From contig CALLZQ010000302.1 of NCBI GenBank assembly GCA_937858255.1, positions 1-15,055 of the forward strand: a stretch of 15,055 bases of DNA, written 5' to 3'. The position numbers were made by a program, and so were the translations under genes. The notes beneath the pieces are model-generated. The model saw only the letters and a program-made list of their open reading frames with translations. It did no database searches and was not told where the DNA came from. How positions within the stretch are numbered: position 1 is the stretch's first letter; the number at the start of each line of letters is the position of its first letter. Source of the DNA: an uncultured Tabrizicola sp. Its GTDB lineage: Bacteria; Pseudomonadota; Alphaproteobacteria; Rhodobacterales; Rhodobacteraceae. Positions 13,648 to 15,055 of the stretch are shown here, piece by piece.

Positions 13648-15055
13648 GCTGCGAGGTCTTCGGGCGAGAGGGCGTAGAGATCGGCAGCCCCCTCGGCGGC
13701 CTCGGCCAGCAGCGCCACATGGCGCGGCAAGAGGCGCTTGATCGCGATACGGGCCAGACGGCTGCGCGGGCCATCCGCGCCCTCGGCCCGGGCGGCGGTC
13801 AGGTGATAATGCGCGCCAAGGACCAGCGCAAAGGCCCGCAGATAGGGGACGGCCCCGGCGAAACGGTCGGTCAGATCGCGGGCGATCAGCGCCTCGGTCG
13901 CCTCGCGCAACGTTTCCGCCGCGCCCCAGACATCCTCGGCCAGATCGGGCAGGGTGTCGCGGGCGGCCTTGGCCGCGGCCTCAATCTCACCAATCAGGCG
14001 GAAAGCGGCCTCGCCCCCGTCCATCATCTTGCGCGCCACCAGATCCATCGCCTGAATCCCGTTCGTGCCCTCATAGATCGGGGTGATACGGGCATCGCGC
14101 AGGAATTGGGCGGCGCCGGTTTCCTCGATAAAGCCCATGCCACCGTGCAATTGCACCCCCAGCGAGGCGACATTCACGCCAACATCGGTGCCATAGGCCT
14201 TGGCGATTGGCGTCAGCAGCGCCGCCCGCGCCTGCCAGTCGGCGTTGCCGGTGGCATTGGCCATATCAATCGCCATGGCGCAGGCCAGCCCGATGGCGCG
14301 GGCGGAAAAGATCTCGGCCTTCATCGAGGCCAGCATGCGGCGCACATCGGCATGACCGATGATCGCACCTTGGCCCGCCTCGGGCGTGCGCCCCTGCACG
14401 CGGCTGGTCGCATAATCGAGCGCCTGTTGATAGGCGGCCTCGGCCACGCCGACGCCCTGAACACCAACCCCCAGACGGGCATTGTTCATCATGGTGAACA
14501 TGGCCGCCATACCGCCATGCGCCTGACCGACCAGCCAGCCCTTTGCGCCGTCGAACTGCATCACGCAGGTCGGGCTGCCGTGGATGCCCAGTTTATGTTC
14601 CAGACTGACGACCTGAAGGCTATTGCGCTGACCCGGGTTGCCTGCGTCGTCTGGCAGGAACTTCGGCACAAGGAACAGGCTGATCCCCTTGGTCCCCGGG
14701 GCGCCGTCAGGCAGGCGGGCCAGCACCAGATGCAGGGTATTGGGCAGAAAGTCGGTATCGCCCCAAGTGATGAAGATTTTCTGCCCGGTGATGGCATAGG
14801 TGCCATCCGCCAGCGGCTCGGCCCGGCTGCGCAGGGCGCCCACGTCGGAACCGGCCTGCGGCTCTGTCAGGTTCATGGTGCCGTTCCACTCGCCCGAGAT
14901 CAGCTTGGGCAGGTAGAGTGCCTTGAGCGTATCGCTGGCGTGATGTTCCAGCGCCTCGATCTGGCCCTGGGTCAGCAGCGGGCAGAGTTGCAGTGACAGG
15001 CAGGCTGACGAGAACATGTCATTGACCGCACTGGCCACGGTCAGCGGCAGGCCCA
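13644..15055 (-). CDS. Acyl-CoA dehydrogenase, large DmdC/FadE-like type (5' end outside window)
   Basis: About 470 C-terminal residues of a flavin-dependent acyl-CoA dehydrogenase; the frame is open to the right edge (GLPLTVASAVNDM), so the N-terminal part, roughly 120 residues if it has the usual ~590, is missing. Visible blocks are the FAD/substrate-binding NLTEPQAGSDVGALRSRA and GQKIFITWGDTDF, the MMNNARLGVGVQGVGVAEAAYQQALDYA helix, and QFLRDARITPIYEGTNGIQAMDLVARKM, where the Glu of YEGT is the expected catalytic base. The extra C-terminal domain (about the last 130 residues) places it with the large enzymes such as 3-methylmercaptopropionyl-CoA dehydrogenase (DmdC). The GTG near 15038 is an internal Val, not the start. 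It heads the visible part of the operon with the MBL hydrolase and DUF6173 gene. Confidence 0.93.
   Translation of the reverse strand, partial: GLPLTVASAVNDMFSSACLSLQLCPLLTQGQIEALEHHASDTLKALYLPKLISGEWNGTMNLTEPQAGSDVGALRSRAEPLADGTYAITGQKIFITWGDTDFLPNTLHLVLARLPDGAPGTKGISLFLVPKFLPDDAGNPGQRNSLQVVSLEHKLGIHGSPTCVMQFDGAKGWLVGQAHGGMAAMFTMMNNARLGVGVQGVGVAEAAYQQALDYATSRVQGRTPEAGQGAIIGHADVRRMLASMKAEIFSARAIGLACAMAIDMANATGNADWQARAALLTPIAKAYGTDVGVNVASLGVQLHGGMGFIEETGAAQFLRDARITPIYEGTNGIQAMDLVARKMMDGGEAAFRLIGEIEAAAKAARDTLPDLAEDVWGAAETLREATEALIARDLTDRFAGAVPYLRAFALVLGAHYHLTAARAEGADGPRSRLARIAIKRLLPRHVALLAEAAEGAADLYALSPEDLAA

Noticed and set aside
13278..14996. A 572-codon open frame on the + strand opposite the acyl-CoA dehydrogenase and MBL genes
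   Set aside because: Composition is His/Gly/Arg/Gln-rich with no recognisable motif, whereas the minus strand carries full family signatures. It is a shadow frame.
1..15055. CRISPR array, tRNA, rRNA, integrase, transposase or phage genes
   Set aside because: No regularly spaced repeats, RNA gene signatures or mobile-element proteins were seen; gene content is housekeeping throughout.

Overview
The window reads as a chromosomal segment of a GC-rich alphaproteobacterium of the Rhodobacteraceae (Rhodobacter/Paracoccus type). The evidence is a run of lineage-typical genes: dnaX-ybaB-recR, a DUF1013/TrcR cell-cycle regulator, a COQ9 family gene divergent from rpsU, a 44-residue aa3-type cytochrome oxidase subunit IV, and a DUF6173 protein. 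I see no phage genes, insertion sequences, CRISPR arrays, tRNA or rRNA genes, and nothing that marks an accessory island. Identifications rest on motif recognition by eye, not on database searches.

Layout, left to right. The last 35 codons of an unidentified + strand gene come first (2-109). A small cysteine-dependent tyrosine phosphatase lies on the minus strand (116-595), divergent from the dnaX-ybaB-recR operon (671-3381), which serves replication and recombination. This operon converges on trcR (3497-4252, minus). trcR is divergent from a secreted RNase T2 (4379-5020), whose stop codon overlaps tail to tail with that of a PIG3-type quinone oxidoreductase (5017-6009, minus). The quinone oxidoreductase lies downstream of coq9 (6045-6752, minus). 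coq9 is divergent from rpsU (6860-7066), which ends in a strong terminator.

The middle holds an Lrp-type regulator (7150-7608, minus) divergent from alanine dehydrogenase ald (7759-8877), a classic regulator/target pair. A perfect 12-bp-stem bidirectional terminator separates ald from mscL (8974-9396, minus). A GNAT acetyltransferase (9556-10149, minus) is divergent from the azlC-azlD branched-chain amino acid exporter pair (10219-11252), whose start and stop codons overlap.

The right end is a minus-strand stretch. At its left edge is a small lipoprotein gene that appears split by a one-base frameshift (11259-11902). It lies 11 nt downstream of ctaH (11914-12048), the tiny oxidase subunit. 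Further right, a DUF6173 protein, an MBL-fold hydrolase and a large acyl-CoA dehydrogenase (5' end outside the window) form a tightly overlapping operon, probably for acyl-CoA catabolism.

I found no convincing undescribed system. The points most worth a second look are the frameshifted lipoprotein with possible permuted-papain residues, the unusual catalytic motif of the RNase T2, and several perfect inverted repeats in intergenic regions.
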